DNA from: Climacteris rufus
Taxonomy: Eukaryota; Chordata; Aves; Passeriformes; Climacteridae
Direction of reading: 5' to 3'
Assembly (NCBI GenBank): GCA_013398175.1
Contig: VZRZ01006468.1
Location: 391,555-455,554, forward strand
Length of the DNA stretch: 64,000 nt
The notes under the pieces: model-generated
What the model was told of the DNA's origin: nothing
Database searches by the model: none
What the model saw: the letters and a program-made list of their open reading frames with translations, nothing else
In this document: positions 24,201-36,559 of the stretch, in pieces
Layout: every line of letters begins with the position of its first letter
Position numbering within the stretch: position 1 is the stretch's first letter
Program-made: the position numbers and the translations under genes

Positions 24201-27200
24201 GCAGAGACCAAGTTAAGTGGGGGTCCTTTCCACCTCTGAGAACACTCACGTGTCTCTACAGGCAAAGAGCCCAAATGCTGCTCCTCAGCAGAGGTTGGGC
24301 AACCCAGTTTTTTGCATCTTGGAGCCCCCACTAGTTTGTCCTAGGAGATCATTCTCTCCTTTCTGGATTGCCCTGGGGAGTTATTTTAACCTGGGCAGAG
24401 ATGTGTGCTATGTCTACCCTGTCACAGAGAGAGATTTCAACCTTTGTGCTCTGCTATCCTCAACTCTGGAGGTTACCCTTCAGTTTCAAATGAATGCTCA
24501 GCCAGTAACTTATCCATGGACAAAAGCTCACTGACATTCCTGCTAGCTGTGCCAAGGAAATAAATGAGTGAGGGATGCCAGATTTTTCATGGAACCAAAT
24601 CCTCCCATTTGGCTGTGGGAATGTGGACATCTCTACTGCTGTGACCAGTGGAATATAAATAGTGACAGCAAACATGGAAATAGCCAGGGTGCTGCTTATA
24701 GTGCTGCCTCCAGCATGACTTAGCAATCAGAACTGTCTTCTCCTTCTGGGGGCAATATTTGACCATGATAAAGATCTTAACCAGCTTCTTGCTTCCCGCT
24801 CCACCCCCCAGTAATTCCATTAGGTATCTTACTGTATCCCTCACGTCAAAGTTAATGCAATTACCTCCTCTCATCTTGCATATTAGGTACTAACACTATG
24901 CAGCAAGTGGCTCCGGCCATCAGCTAATGCTCATGTTTTTTCTTTTTATTTGGTTTTGTTTGCTCTTATACTGGCTGATTCTTCCCATCAGCCTGTCTCT
25001 CTTCTCATTAGATATAGAAAATGTTCTGGCAAACTTAGCAAAATATCTGAGCAAAAGTAAGTCCTCATGGCTCCCCTCAGGACACTGGTGGTTGGATGTG
25101 GTGGAAATTCCACTTCCAGAAGTGCCTAACCACATGCTGGAATGAACTGTCTTTCTGTTTTTCTATTTGTGTAGGATTTCTGATACATGCTGATGGCCTC
25201 ATCTGTGGTCTTTTTTTGTTTGTTTGTTTTCTGTTCTAATTTAAACTTAGTTTCTAAGTTCTGCCTGCTCATTTCCCTTTCTCCCTCTTTGAGACCTGTT
25301 GCCCCTTTTCTGCTCTTCTTTTTAGATTCCTACAGCTTTTCTCTTGTTTGCATCTCTGTGTCATCCTTTACCTCTCATCTCCCCTAACAGCAGGTATCAG
25401 CAGTCCCTCCTTTCTCCCTGTCTGGCTCTCTGCCTCCCTTCACCCTGCAGCCAGTCCCAGCCACTCCTCCTCATCTCCCTGCTCCAGTCCTGAAGCTCCA
25501 GTTCTTTGTTCAGCCACGTCTTGGCTCTGCTCCTGATTTGAGATCTTTCCCTATGGTCCCAAGCTCAGTTTCTTCCTCCCCAGTTTCCCAGGCCCTGCTC
25601 TTGTGTGCTCTGTGTTCCCAATGGGATGGCTTATGTGCAGTGCAGTTGCGAACCCGTGATATGAGGAACACGCACCTTCATGGACTTGCTTCACAGATTT
25701 AGCACCTTCTAACACCTAAATGTACAATTTCCCTACCAAATACATGCCATGTGGGATTTCTTTACAGGCATATGACTTGACTGGGTGATTTTTCACAGGA
25801 GAGCAAAAGATGTGTTTTTGATTAAGAGGCCATCCCGTGTGAAGCTGCACAGCCCTGCTCCAGCTTCAATCTTCCAAACATAATACACCAGTGTTGAAGG
25901 AGCTGAATGACCACTCTGTTTGTGTTTACTCATCTCCTTGGTTTTGTATTGGCAAGCTCTATTTTTCCTTCACGGTTTCTCACAAATATGCTGAATATGT
26001 TTTGGTTGGAAAAAAATGAGGTCTGTGGCTGACGTCCAGAATTTGAAATTTCATCCCAAATGATTATGTTCTGTCTAATTCTAAGCAACTGAACAGAGAT
26101 CTTATATAATAAGATGACTCAGGCAAACTCAGTAATTTACAATTTATCATCCCTAAAATATTGTCAGGAAGTGTTTATGACTCTGAATAAAGTGAGTTTA
26201 TGACTCCGAGTAAATCGAGCAATGCCACGCTCATTATCTCATTAATTCCACTGGGTATTCTGAGCATGGAATTATCCTCCAGCTCCATAATAAAGTGCCT
26301 GCTTCGCTGCAAACCGGGAGACTGCTGCATCTAAAGAAGCTGTGAAGGCTGGGGGGAACAAATCCCTTTCCCTGGACTCACCGTGCTGGGCAGTGCCCGT
26401 GGCGGGGCAGGGCCCGCGCTGGCCGCTCTGCAGGCGGCCCACGGCCCGCGCCTCCTCCTCGGCCCTCGCCCCGCACAGCACCTGCAGGAGCTCGCCCTGC
26501 CGGGGCCGCCGCTCCGACACAGCCACCACCTACGGCGAGAGGAGAAGCGTCCCGTTACACCCGGCCCTGGCCATTCGCTGCCCTGTGGAGTCATGCGGGA
26601 GCTGAAAGGCGGCTTGCTCTTCCCTCGGCTTTACTGTCGTCTGACGGAGAGCTGGTGGGGTGGGGGCTGCGGGATTTGTGGGATTTATTTTGTTTGGCTC
26701 CAGCCTTTGTGCATGAGATGTATAGAAGTATGGGAAAATCCTGCTGGGTCTCTCTGGGAGCCAGCTACTTAGTTGCACCTTTCTGTGTTCTCCTTAGGAG
26801 ACTGAAATAAATATGCTCCTTTCCAAGGTCTACTGAATAGGATGTGTCTCTGAGACAGCTCTGATTTAATTTCTCATTGCATCACATCTTGGGAAACCAG
26901 TCAAACTTATGCAATGTGAATCACAATGGCTTTTTCCTTATGGTCGCTCCTGGCTTTTGGTCTTACTTATATTTTGTACCTGGTAAATGATACAGAGAAT
27001 ACGAGGCAGTAATTGTGCTCCTAGAGATTAATTTTCACAAACAGGAGTTCACACAAACAAAATTCCCTGAGAACTGCAACTTTGAACATCAGGCCCCCAG
27101 TATCTTGAACAGTCCCTGAAGACAAGCTTGAACAAAATCAAGTTCTTTTCTACATCAGTTACAACTAATCCATGGCACTCACCGTGCTGCCACAGGCAAC

Positions 27201-30200
27201 TACAAGTTTAAAAAAACAGGGATACACCTGAAGGAAGTGGATACATCAGGACTGTTATCCAGGATGGTCTGGAAACAGTTTTCTCAAGAAGATTAACGTT
27301 CCAACAACAGGAAAAGAGTGTTTCATACTTTGTTGGGTTTTTTCCGTTCTTCCCTAAAGACCTGCTGCCATCATACAGAGAACCACTTAAACAGGGTGAA
27401 GATCCAAACCAGCGAGGAGACGAGGCACATGGCAACTCTTCAGACTGTTTCCTATTAGACTTACTGATGTTGGAAGATCAGGAGAAAAGCAGTTACCTGC
27501 ATCTAACTGATGACCGGTAGTTGCTGTCTACAAGTTTTAGATATAAATACAGTTATTTTGTCTCAAGGCTGAGACCAACCACTGAACAGCCCACTCTTGG
27601 CATAGAAAAAGTTTTAATTCTATCTACCGCTCTGCCTGCTAAGATACACCCAAGATAAAAAACAAGACCCTACTCAAACATGTCCCCTCACTCCAAATTG
27701 TCAATTTCCTCTAATTAAGATTTAAGTCAGTTTGCCATGAATCTGCGATATTCTGTGTATGTGATTTTTTTTAAACACAGACATAAAAACACATGCAAAG
27801 CAGCGTTTTCCAAAACAGGAAAGAAGAAAAATCTCAACCTGGCCACATTTAACTCTTTTGTCTCCATCTACCCTCAGGAGTCTGGAGAAGGCTACATGAC
27901 CTAAATCCTACTGACTGGTAGGATGAGAGCAGAAACTGCCCAACAACAGGCAAAAATAGTGCTGGAAAAGGCCGGTAAGGCAACCAACGCCTGATCCAAG
28001 GCTGAATAGAGGTGTTCTCCTATTTCTGTGGATTTTGACACACAGCCTGACACAGTCTGTGTGCTGTAAACTACTTAAGGATGTGCCCAGTGTTAAATTA
28101 AAGGGACTACTAGTGTCCTTAAAGACAAGCACATGCCAAAGGAGGCTGCAGCTGGTTCCCTGCTCTACTGATCACAAAACTGGAGCTGCCAAGAGAGACA
28201 AGCCTCAGCATTACCCCTATATTTCAGAAATTATGGTGTTGCTGGTTGTGAGAGGCCTCCTGTTGCTGCTTAAGCTGTTGGCACTGGCTCTCTCCCAGCT
28301 GCCCCTGGACCAGTTCCAGAACCTCCCCTTTGCTCTGCAGCAGTTCCTTGCAGGCTTCAGGCTCCTGTGTCCACACATGCCCTGACCACACAAACCTTGC
28401 AAGCTGCTTACCAGGGCATCACCCCCTTCACCACAGTGACATCAGTGGAGACACCTGTCTTCAGCACTAATATGATGGCAGGGGCCTTTCATGACAGTCC
28501 TTGGAGTCTGCCTCATGAACTGAGCTCTTCCAGCTTTCAAAGAATGCTGCAAAGCTCAGGTTTTCCCAGTATCTCTGTAAAAATCCCCAGTGCTCTTGGG
28601 CACACTCAGTCTTTGCTGAAGATAGAAAATGTTATCAACCCTCTGCTACTGAGATACCTGAAGTCACTTATTTTGCATTGTCATGGAAAGAGCATTTTTG
28701 GTAAGTAGGATGCTGGCTGCAGTCACCTCTAATCCTGAAAGTGGCTTATTAGATCAGCGTAAACCACCACGGACTTGAAAGTTAACATTCTGCCTATTCA
28801 TCTACAGGATGAAATATGGTTTGTAGAAAGGAAGCAGGATTTTTAACTTGATTAATAGCAAGAATTATTTAGGCACATTGTCTATGTTTTTGAGATTCCT
28901 TGTTGCATGTGATATCAGTAATGCCAAAATGCCTTCAAGCAGCAGAATGTGAATAAAAGTTACAGTGCCATTTTCCATTACAGTTGGAGACAATAGTGCA
29001 ATATCTGTAGCATTTCTTCAGTGAACATCTTTGCAGCATTTGGTTGTAGCACACTTTGGGAGTTGCTTATCTCCTAATTCAAGATTTCACAGTGACTTTG
29101 GCTACCTCTCCCATTACTGTAATATGGAAAGACTTATCTAGGTCAGGAAACTAAACCTGCTGTAGCTCGGTTTTGATCTAAAGTGGAGTTGACATTTCTC
29201 TAGGGTACCTAGGGTAAGGCAGAAGGATCAGCTGGGAGTCACTTTTCTTTTCTAGACATACCAGAAAATTTAAATCTGTGCAAATGGCAGAGTCTGCCAA
29301 ACTATGCAGAATTAGCAAACTGCTCTCTAAAAGTCTGCTGGTTTTAGAACCTATAAGTCCCTTGACTGGCTTAGTCTGTTTGCAGGACAACAACTCTGAA
29401 TTCAGAGCTCAGCAAAGTCTCTGTTTATGGACTTTGCCATGCATATGAGAGCACTGAGGCCTGGCATACCCACTGTTGGAATTGGCTGTGTTGATGGACG
29501 GGGCACGGACGACACAGGACGGTTGCAGAGAGGCTGCTCCAACCATCCTGCTCCTGGACCCAAAATTCCACTGCCATACCAACAACATTCCAGAAAAGGT
29601 GACAATTAAATATCTGGCTTTGGATAGAACTTTGAAGGTTAGAGGCTGAACAACAAAGTGCTTGTTAGTGGAGGAAATTTCAGATTTGTAGAGTTAAGTT
29701 ATTTTTGATGGCCTAATGCTGAGCTAATTTTAAATGTGGCAGTTCCAGCATGCACAGAGGGATTTGCTACTTCTTGCAAAGTAGCCAAGTACTGGTGTCC
29801 AGGCAGTTCTATGCAAGGGCTTTTGGGGCTAGAAGAAGAAGAAGCAAAGAGAAGGGAAGGATCTAATATCACTGGAAATAACTCCTAATAGGAAAACAGA
29901 AACTGCAAATAAACATATTGGTGAAATACTCAGCTAAGAAAAAAAAAAAGGTGCTTTCCCCTTTCTGTCACCCTTCCATGGTGATTATCATGCTTTTGGG
30001 ATTGGTTCTTGAATGTGGTGGAAATTACCTCTAAAAGTCAGTAATTTCAATGTTAAATCACTTAATGCTACACTGCTTGAGTATTTCTGCTATCAAAAAA
30101 AAGGTCTGGCAGATGTCCACATTGGTTGCTATTTTTGTCCTTGCTGAGGATTAAAGTTGTGCATCCACTGCAATCACCAGAGCAGAAGATTTCATGCTAA

Positions 30201-33200
30201 CTGAGGCATTTCTACAGCTCTGACTGCAGGTGCAGATGTAAAAGTGAAAAATAAATAATCATTCTGCGACTTTTCTGTGGGTCTAGAAATTGGCAATCAC
30301 AACTTCCTCACAGACACGTCTATTCCAGTATGTGCAATTTATTTGAATGCTTGCTTATGAGCTGTAAGCAGCTACATCCCACTGAAGAAGGGGAATGTCT
30401 GAGAGTTGACTGTGCCAGTCCCTTTAGTTTGAGAGCCATCCCTGTTTGCACAGCTGGAGCTGCAGACCATTCCTCAGGCTTGGTGCTCCCACTGCTCACA
30501 TGATGCTGCCTGCATCATGACTAAGAGCCAATCAAAGGACATCCTTAATTGGGGTCAGGAAAGCCCCAAAGGAAAAAAAACCAATCCTCTTAAAATACAG
30601 CAACAAAACAGGGACTTTCTTATCTTACTTTCTTAGGCCTTTATGAGTGCTCCACAGCTGCTGATCCAATCCAAATTAAATGTTAGATGCTTCCATTTAG
30701 TAGAAACAACTATCTGTTGATATTTGGAACATGATAATAGACAGACTTATCAAGGCAGAGTTGCCCTTGATTTTGATGAAAGCCAGCTGTAAATTTTCTG
30801 TCATAGTTCTATGAGAAATCTTGTCCAAAAAAAAAAAAAAAAAAAAAAGGATACGTTATCTGAGAATTGTGTCGTCAAGTCAGAATAGTTCACTCCTGGT
30901 CTGGACTTTTCTCCTGTTTTTATGTTGCATGGAAGACAAAATATACCAAAGGTTTAACAAATAAAAGTGGGGTATCTCAGAATGTCTTACTCCAGCACTC
31001 TGACTTGCATCCTCATTTGGAATGAAGAGTCATTTTGAAATCTCAGCCTGAACTACAGGACAAAACCAACCAAACTGAGACTGTCACAATTTGGGAAAAT
31101 AAACACAGGTATAGTTTCTACCCCCAAAAAATGATAGACGTGTTATTGACTCTTCCTGGGGACCACTTCAGGTATCCTGTGATGTACTGGGATCCTGTGA
31201 TCTGCTCTAATAACCAGAAGAGGGGATGGGATTGAATGTAGTGAGGTTTTTTTCCAGTGCACAGATAGGTGCAGTAAGCAGGAGGACCTACAGTTTTGTG
31301 GGGAGATCAGGGAATCAGGAATACAAAGAAAAGGCTCTCTACAAATAAAAATAGGGCTGTGAAGTAGGAAAGGGCATGGAAAAAAGGGAAGGCTACGAAG
31401 CAAAATACTTCAACAAAGTTCTAGAGAAGAGACAGGTCTTTAGTGAGAAGAAGAGCTTTGGCAGAAGAATCTCAGAACTTGTAAGAAGTGCTTTGATGCA
31501 GAAGAGAAAGAGACTATCATTCCTTCATATCAGCTAAAAGGATTGTGGAAAGGGGTTGTGAATGGGCCAAGTGGATTTAAGGAGGGAAAACTGACTCTGA
31601 AGACAAGAAACCTCACGCCCCTGTGTCAAAGCACCCAAACTTTGAAAACATTTTCTCAGAGCATGAGAAATGTTCAGTTATTTGAATCTGGGGGGTACCT
31701 TGCCTCCAGGGAGTGGGAAAAGCTCCCTCTGTGCCCTCTGCATGGGGGCTAAGGCAAGGGCCTGCAAGCACTGCACCAATGGACAACATCCTCCTGTGGG
31801 TTTCTCAGAGCCATCCTTTAGGGTCGAGGTTACAGTCCATTGCTTGGTGTTTTTCTCCCAAATTCCTTGGGATACTGGCTCCTCGAGTAACACCTGTATG
31901 TATTGATATGATCAGTTTACTTTTCATTCCTGCCTGTCTCTCTGGAATTATTAAGAAGGCTGTATGGATAAGAATTAAGTCTGTGATTCTCTCAGATGGC
32001 CCATGTTGATAAGCTGCTATATTCAATATGATTGGCTCTGCACGTCAAGACCTTTTTTTTTTTTTTGTTGCAAAGCACTTCTGTAAATAAACGACAGCTT
32101 TACAGAAACTCCCCTTTCTGTTTCCCACCCCACTCCCAGCATCTGACACTGATGCACTTCTTCGCCCAGAAAGATCTGCTTCCCAATTATCCTCAGCACT
32201 TTTAAAGGTAAGTGTAGCCAACTAGAATTAAAAAAAAATAAAAAAGAGGGACAGTAAAGGAAATTTTTCTTACACTCTTTGTTAGGATGTGCTGAGTAGT
32301 TTTGGCTCGTCTTCGGGCAGGACTACATGCTGCAAAAAGAAGAACAGGAACATGGTCAGGGTGCGGTGGAGATGGACACATGCCTCTAAAAGTCCTCTGT
32401 AAAAATATACTGAGAGCACAGCAGGGAGAGGGGGAAGAAGAAAGGGTTTAAGGAGGAATGAAGTTGAAACAACCCAAAAGAAACTCCTTTTTGATGTCAT
32501 CTCAGAGACCACGCTCTAGCTACACAATACAGGTATCTGTGGACACAGGGCAACGGCCTATCCCAAGTTTCTGCACCTCTTCCATAGGCTTCCAGGAGGA
32601 ACACTCCTTCTCCTTCCTTGATCTGGACTCCCACCTGCCAATATTTCAGTAGGAAATGAGTAGTGTATACATTAATTTGGAGACTACTATAATTTTATCT
32701 AGTTGGGGACTTTATCAATAAGCTCGAACTCCCTTGTGACATCATTTCACTTTCACTGCGTGACGTCCGCAGAGCAACGTTTGCACCGATCTTTTCTGTT
32801 TCAATACTCAAAATGACCCATTCGGTTCTTTAGCTTGGAGCACTTTGCTTAAAGTCTGCTTCTCAATTTTATTTCTTAGATCCATGAAGACACCAAAATC
32901 ATAGAAGCACCAGCCAATAGACACACAGGATGCCAGGTCTATAAGCCAAGTTTTTGGCTGGACTGAAGTGATTGGTTCTGGATGATGGTTTAATGGGACA
33001 AAGTGAAGACTGTTTAAACTCTTGTTGTTTGAGTTAGACTTGAAACTGCTCTGAGAGAGTCTGTGATAGTCCCAGCTCTCCCTCTCATCATATCTTACCC
33101 TGCCTTGTGTTCAGACTACAGGAGCTGTAGGATTTAGCAGCCAGTGACAGAAACAGGCCTGCAGAAAGCTGCCAAATGTGAAGAATTAACTCCAATTCTC

Positions 33201-35313
33201 AAGACTGACCCTGGGGGCAAGACACGTCAATGGGGGTTTCCTATTCAGGCTCCCTGTATAATCCCAAAGCTTTGAAGTGCTGGGAAGGTTTGCTGTAGGA
33301 TTATGGGTGACTCCTATTATCCAGGTGAGTTTTCCTTTACATTTTTGGCATACATTTAACTCCAGGAGCTGCCGTGCTTATCGCTGCTGTTACTGTTTGC
33401 AGAGTTTTGAAGCTGTGAAAGCAGCTGGAGGTCATCCAAGGCTGCTCGTTACTGCAGCCAAACTCCTCTCCTCAGATGGCTGGAATAACAAGTGACTGGG
33501 CTTTCCAGGGCTCCAGTACAAGCAGAGCTGGCAGTGAGACCAAAGTCACTCTTCCTAGACAGCTTGTGTATGTCTGACAGCCACCCCACCATGCCCCAGT
33601 GAGGGTATAAGCACTGAGCAATAGGGCCTCACTGGAGAGAAAATTTTGGCTGGTGTTGTGCCTGTAGTGAAACAGGACAGGAATATGGAAGGGTCCCACA
33701 GCAGCACAGGGCACTTCCACACTGAACTTGCCACAAGTAAGTTATCTGCCTGCTTACAGTGTGCTATGCTGTCAGTACCATTACAGTCTGTTTTGCACAG
33801 TGTGATATCCTCAGGGATCCTTACTGTCTTCTCCTGCAGGACACATTTTAGATTTTAAACCATGGGGAGTGTGGAATGGAAGCCAGACAAACATCATGAA
33901 GGTGGTTTGTTTTTTTCTTAATCCGAGGAATATGTTGTAAGTTGTTTTTGAAGCTGCTTCCATCACCTTTACTTCTGGAATTTCATCATGTGAGGACTAA
34001 ACTAATTGCTCACTAGCAAAACACTGAAGTGCAGAAAAGTTTAGTGATGCATGGAGTTATATTCTTGTCTCTCTGGTATTTTAGGTGTTTTACCAGACAG
34101 TGTAAGGAGCACAGTTTATAGAGATTTCTACCAGAAGCAAGTGCTGTTGTGCTGTTATAGCAACTACCCAGGCTGGTGCACAAGGAACAACGGATAAATG
34201 TGCGTAACAGTAATAAATTTGCATATTTTCAGAGTACATATGATCCACAGTCCAACTCACTGCCTGTTGTCTGCCAGAACGAGTGGCAAAAGGCTTACAG
34301 GGGCTGAAGAAAGGCAAGGCATGAGAGGGAAGTCACAGCACCAGCAAACATGCAATTACTTGAATAGCCATTGAAAGAAGGGTGAATCACAGAGGTAGCC
34401 AGAAGTGACCCACTTGAGTGGGAATACAATGGCAGCAATGCAAACATTTGGGCTGTGAGGCTGTCCTTGCAAACACGAATTTCTGCAGAGTTGCAGAAGG
34501 AAGAGAAGAACGAATCCTTGCAGATGATGTATCCGGATTTGCCTGCAAAAGGATGTTTGTATGTACAGCCCAGCTTTCGGGCAACAAATACAATTACCGT
34601 GATGGTTCACTTTGTCATTTCCACTTACATTCCAAAATTAAGCAGCTGAGAGCTCATGCTCGCAGCTTGCAAGTAAAGATCTGATCCGGCCCCACAATTT
34701 GTTTTCCCTGCTTTTCCCTGCTTTCTTGTTGCTGAAATATGCAGCCATTGAGTTTAAACTAATTTGTTCAATCAAATGCAGGCTGGGCTTTGTCCGGTTC
34801 TTACTCTTCATTAGAAGCAATTAATGTTAATCATGCATTCATTTCCAGGGCATGGCTTTGGAAATGTTCCACTTATTGAGCCAGCAGACTTAAATTCAAC
34901 ATTCATGCACTTCACCCTCTTCTAACTGCTCGCAGAACTTCATTCTCTTTTCTATGACACAGAACAGCCACACAGTTGCAAGCTGTCACTTTAGCAGTTA
35001 CCTCATAGGTACAGCAACACCGATTCCAGATCTCCCAGTTTTGCCAGTGCAAAGATTTTAGAGAGCCCCAATGTTGAGGCACCTGCACGGATTAGCTGGA
35101 GAAAGCAGCAGCGAGTGCCGGGCTGCAGGCAGAGCAGGGCTCGGCTGAACAGAGGAGCTGCTCGCTCCAAACATTTCCCCCTGGCTAAACACCCCGTCCC
35201 TCTGCAAGGCAACACCGTAGCGGTTGTTACATTTTGATGTACTCACATTTGGATGAAATCACGGTGGTGAAAACTTCTAAATTTTCGTCGCTGCAGCTGT
35301 AAATCTGGTGCAT
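21112..35313 (-). CDS. VXN: VXN (vexin), complete gene in six coding exons
   Basis: Vexin (C8orf46 homologue) is a small vertebrate protein needed for neural differentiation, shown in Xenopus to act with proneural factors; it has no known enzymatic domain. I joined exons 35313-35247, 32329-32274, 26529-26382, 23920-23859, 22219-22134 and 21298-21112 on the - strand. Their lengths (67, 56, 148, 62, 86 and 187 nt) sum to 606 nt, or 201 codons plus stop, with every split codon completed correctly; the human protein is about 207 residues. Both ends are highly conserved: MHQIYSCSDEN at the start, and GAEASLPLTGS plus KKKSEY..GATNSAFEAD at the end. A basic PARRRAK stretch (about residues 26-32) and a C-terminal HKKK cluster are visible. 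No frameshift or stop interrupts it. Synteny with MYBL1 and ADHFE1 supports the call. Non-coding 5' exons and the start site are not resolved. Confidence 0.95.
21299..22133 (-). other. VXN: VXN intron 5
   Basis: The shortest VXN intron (835 bp), with a GTAAGT donor and TTTGTTAG acceptor. I see nothing else in it beyond chance open frames. Confidence 0.8.
22134..22219 (-). CDS. VXN: VXN coding exon 5
   Basis: 86 nt after a TTTTTCCTCCCACAG acceptor, phase 0, ending with two bases of a split codon before a consensus GTAAGT donor (22133-22128). It encodes residues 112-139, opening IPPSPVAHITVKA, which aligns with IPPVPRISVK in the human protein. The remainder is Ser/Thr-rich and weakly conserved. 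Reading upstream of the acceptor in this frame meets a stop, which fixes the boundary. Confidence 0.92.
22220..23858 (-). other. VXN: VXN intron 4
   Basis: 1.6 kb, with a GTAAGT donor at the right end and a TTTTTCCTCCCACAG acceptor at the left. Open frames at 22433-22873 (+) and 23428-23735 (-) have no family resemblance. No transposon recognised. Confidence 0.8.
23859..23920 (-). CDS. VXN: VXN coding exon 4
   Basis: 62 nt between a TATGCTTTGCAG acceptor and a GTAAGT donor (23858-23853). The first two bases complete the Val codon (residue 91) begun in exon 3. Residues 92-111 read GITERESSKSYSHLLDGKSL; the human counterpart also begins VGI, and it ends YGKSL just before IPP. Too short to be seen as an ORF; found by splice phase and similarity. 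Confidence 0.9.
23921..26381 (-). other. VXN: VXN intron 3
   Basis: 2.5 kb. It contains a 23-bp tandem duplication with TGACTC motifs close to exon 3 and a T/C-rich stretch near 25,190-25,540. No gene seen. Confidence 0.8.
26173..26218. repeat. Tandem duplication, two 23-bp units, with TGACTC motifs
   Basis: Two adjacent copies starting GTTTATGACTC (26173-26195 and 26196-26218), differing at three or four positions. With a full TGACTCA at about 26114 this puts three AP-1-like TGACTC motifs within roughly 100 bp, about 160 bp past VXN exon 3. A regulatory role is inference. Confidence 0.6.
26382..26529 (-). CDS. VXN: VXN coding exon 3 (GC-rich, divergent)
   Basis: 148 nt between a CGCCGTAG acceptor (AG at 26531-26530) and a GTGAGT donor (26381-26376), phase 0 at the start, with one base left at the end. 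It encodes residues 42-90, starting VVAVSERRPRQGELL, then 15 residues, then GRLQ. The human protein has VV, then ELL, the same 15-residue spacing and GRLQ, although most residues between differ. Very GC-rich, with Ala, Arg, Gly and Glu predominating; all three frames are open, so the frame is chosen by splice phase and these anchors. Confidence 0.85.
26530..32273 (-). other. VXN: VXN intron 2
   Basis: 5.7 kb of AT-rich sequence with open frames up to 116 codons (28035-28385 +, 28367-28708 +) that overlap without motifs. It contains a poly-A run near 30,826. I found no exon that could be inserted without breaking the VXN frame. Confidence 0.75.
30826..30848 (+). repeat. Poly-A run
   Basis: An uninterrupted run of more than 20 A before GGATACG. 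It could be the tail of an old retroposed sequence, but I see no recognisable body upstream and no target-site duplication. Confidence 0.8.
32274..32329 (-). CDS. VXN: VXN coding exon 2
   Basis: 56 nt between a TTCTTTTTGCAG acceptor and a GTAAGA donor (32273-32268). The first two bases complete Ser23, then 18 codons end in phase 0: CSPARRRAKTTQHILTKS. The human equivalent is SSPARRRAKSSQHLLTKN, so the basic PARRRAK core, a possible nuclear-localisation signal, is intact. Confidence 0.94.
32330..35246 (-). other. VXN: VXN intron 1
   Basis: 2.9 kb. The part near 34,600-34,950 has homeodomain-like AATTAATGTTAATC and CATGCATTCATTT motifs, suggestive of conserved non-coding DNA but unproven. No other gene seen. 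Confidence 0.75.
35247..35313 (-). CDS. VXN: VXN coding exon 1 with start codon
   Basis: The ATG at 35313-35311 opens MHQIYSCSDENLEVFTTVIS, nearly the same as the human N-terminus. 22 codons and one base are followed by a GTGAGT donor (35246-35241). An A at -3 (GGAAAATGC) gives a fair initiation context. Upstream bases are presumed 5' UTR; whether a separate non-coding exon exists cannot be told. Confidence 0.96.
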
Positions 35314-36559
35314 TTTCCACCTCTCCCTACTGACTGCCTTTCAGCTTCATGCAACCGCTCTGAACTTCTGGTAAATAGGTTTCACTAATCCAATCTGCCT
35401 CTGTGATCATTGTCCAGATCTACAAAGGACAGACTGATGCTGTGATCTCATCTCATTCCATATTCTTCATTGCAACATTTTCTGCTCCCATCTGCCTTTC
35501 TATGAATAATATTAACACAAAGATTTAATTTAGCTCTTCCTTAAGCCTCTACTCACATAGGAGCATTTTATTTTATGTCTCCTTTTTACCAGTGTGGAGA
35601 ATCCTCTGCAATAAATAGCTAATAACTAAAGTCTACTCTATAGGCAAACAAATATTTACAGAAGTACTGCAAGGATTTTTAAAATAAGTTGCGTTGTGTA
35701 CTTCAACACATTTATAATAAAAATTTGCTCCTTCCATATAATGGGGAGATGGTTCTAGGTGCATTAAGAAAAGCATTTTGTGCTTTACCTTCTAATTTCA
35801 TAAACAAATACCAGAGTCCTGGGCATTTCAAAGTAAAATTTCAAATGCAGCTGTCTAAGAAAGGGCCCACCAGGTAGATGTGCATAGGTGTCTATGCCCC
35901 CTACACTTCTTTGGCTGCAGAGGGAGGGCAGGTGACTCGGTCATAGATATGTTCCTGATTTGTTGGCTCTGGGGCCTAATCCCATATTTATGCACTTCAC
36001 TAAAGGGTCGTCTTGCCAAAACTCTTCATTCCTTAATGGTTCCATCAGAAATTGTTCCTTTCCACCTCTGAATATCAGCCCACTCACCTTCTGGTGACTT
36101 ACTGCTGCCATGGACACCTAAGACAGAACATTTTGGCTTGCAGACTCCAGCAAATGATGTAATAGGAACAGTTTCAAGTGTGAATAATGATATTAAATTC
36201 TATCAGTCTAATGAATAGCCTTCATTACTACCACGTGTGTGTCTAATTAACACAAAAACAAGTGCTGTCTTCTCCTATAGTTGTCTGCCACCAACAGTCC
36301 CAGATGGAAAGTGCCAGCGAACATGGGCTGTCACTGTCATATTGATGAACATTTCTTATTTGAAATAATAAATATTGGTCAAATACACATCCTGAGCCTG
36401 GAAGCATTTGGGTCGAGTGGAAGGTGTCACTGTTTCAAGAAAGCAATGAGTGAAGAGAAACTGCTGTCACTTGTCACCTCCCAGGGCAGGCTCCTGCTGT
36501 CCAGGGGCAGCCAAGCCTGTGCGGGACTGAGGGCATTGTCCCAGGAAGCCGTGGCGTGC
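35314..36559. other. VXN 5' flank, no gene seen
   Basis: AT-rich DNA upstream of the VXN start codon. The part next to 35,314 should be 5' UTR on the - strand. No clear TATA box or strong acceptor settles where the transcript begins. Confidence 0.4.

Noticed and set aside
27183..27199. A 17-nt putative VXN micro-exon on the - strand, with a CTTGTAG acceptor and GTGAGT donor
   Set aside because: Adding 17 nt would break the phase between exons 2 and 3, which already join correctly and match the human protein without it.
34387..34593. - strand frame containing TSSARIRSSLPS, briefly considered as VXN exon 2
   Set aside because: Its splice phase does not fit exon 1, and the true exon 2 with PARRRAK was found at 32,274-32,329.
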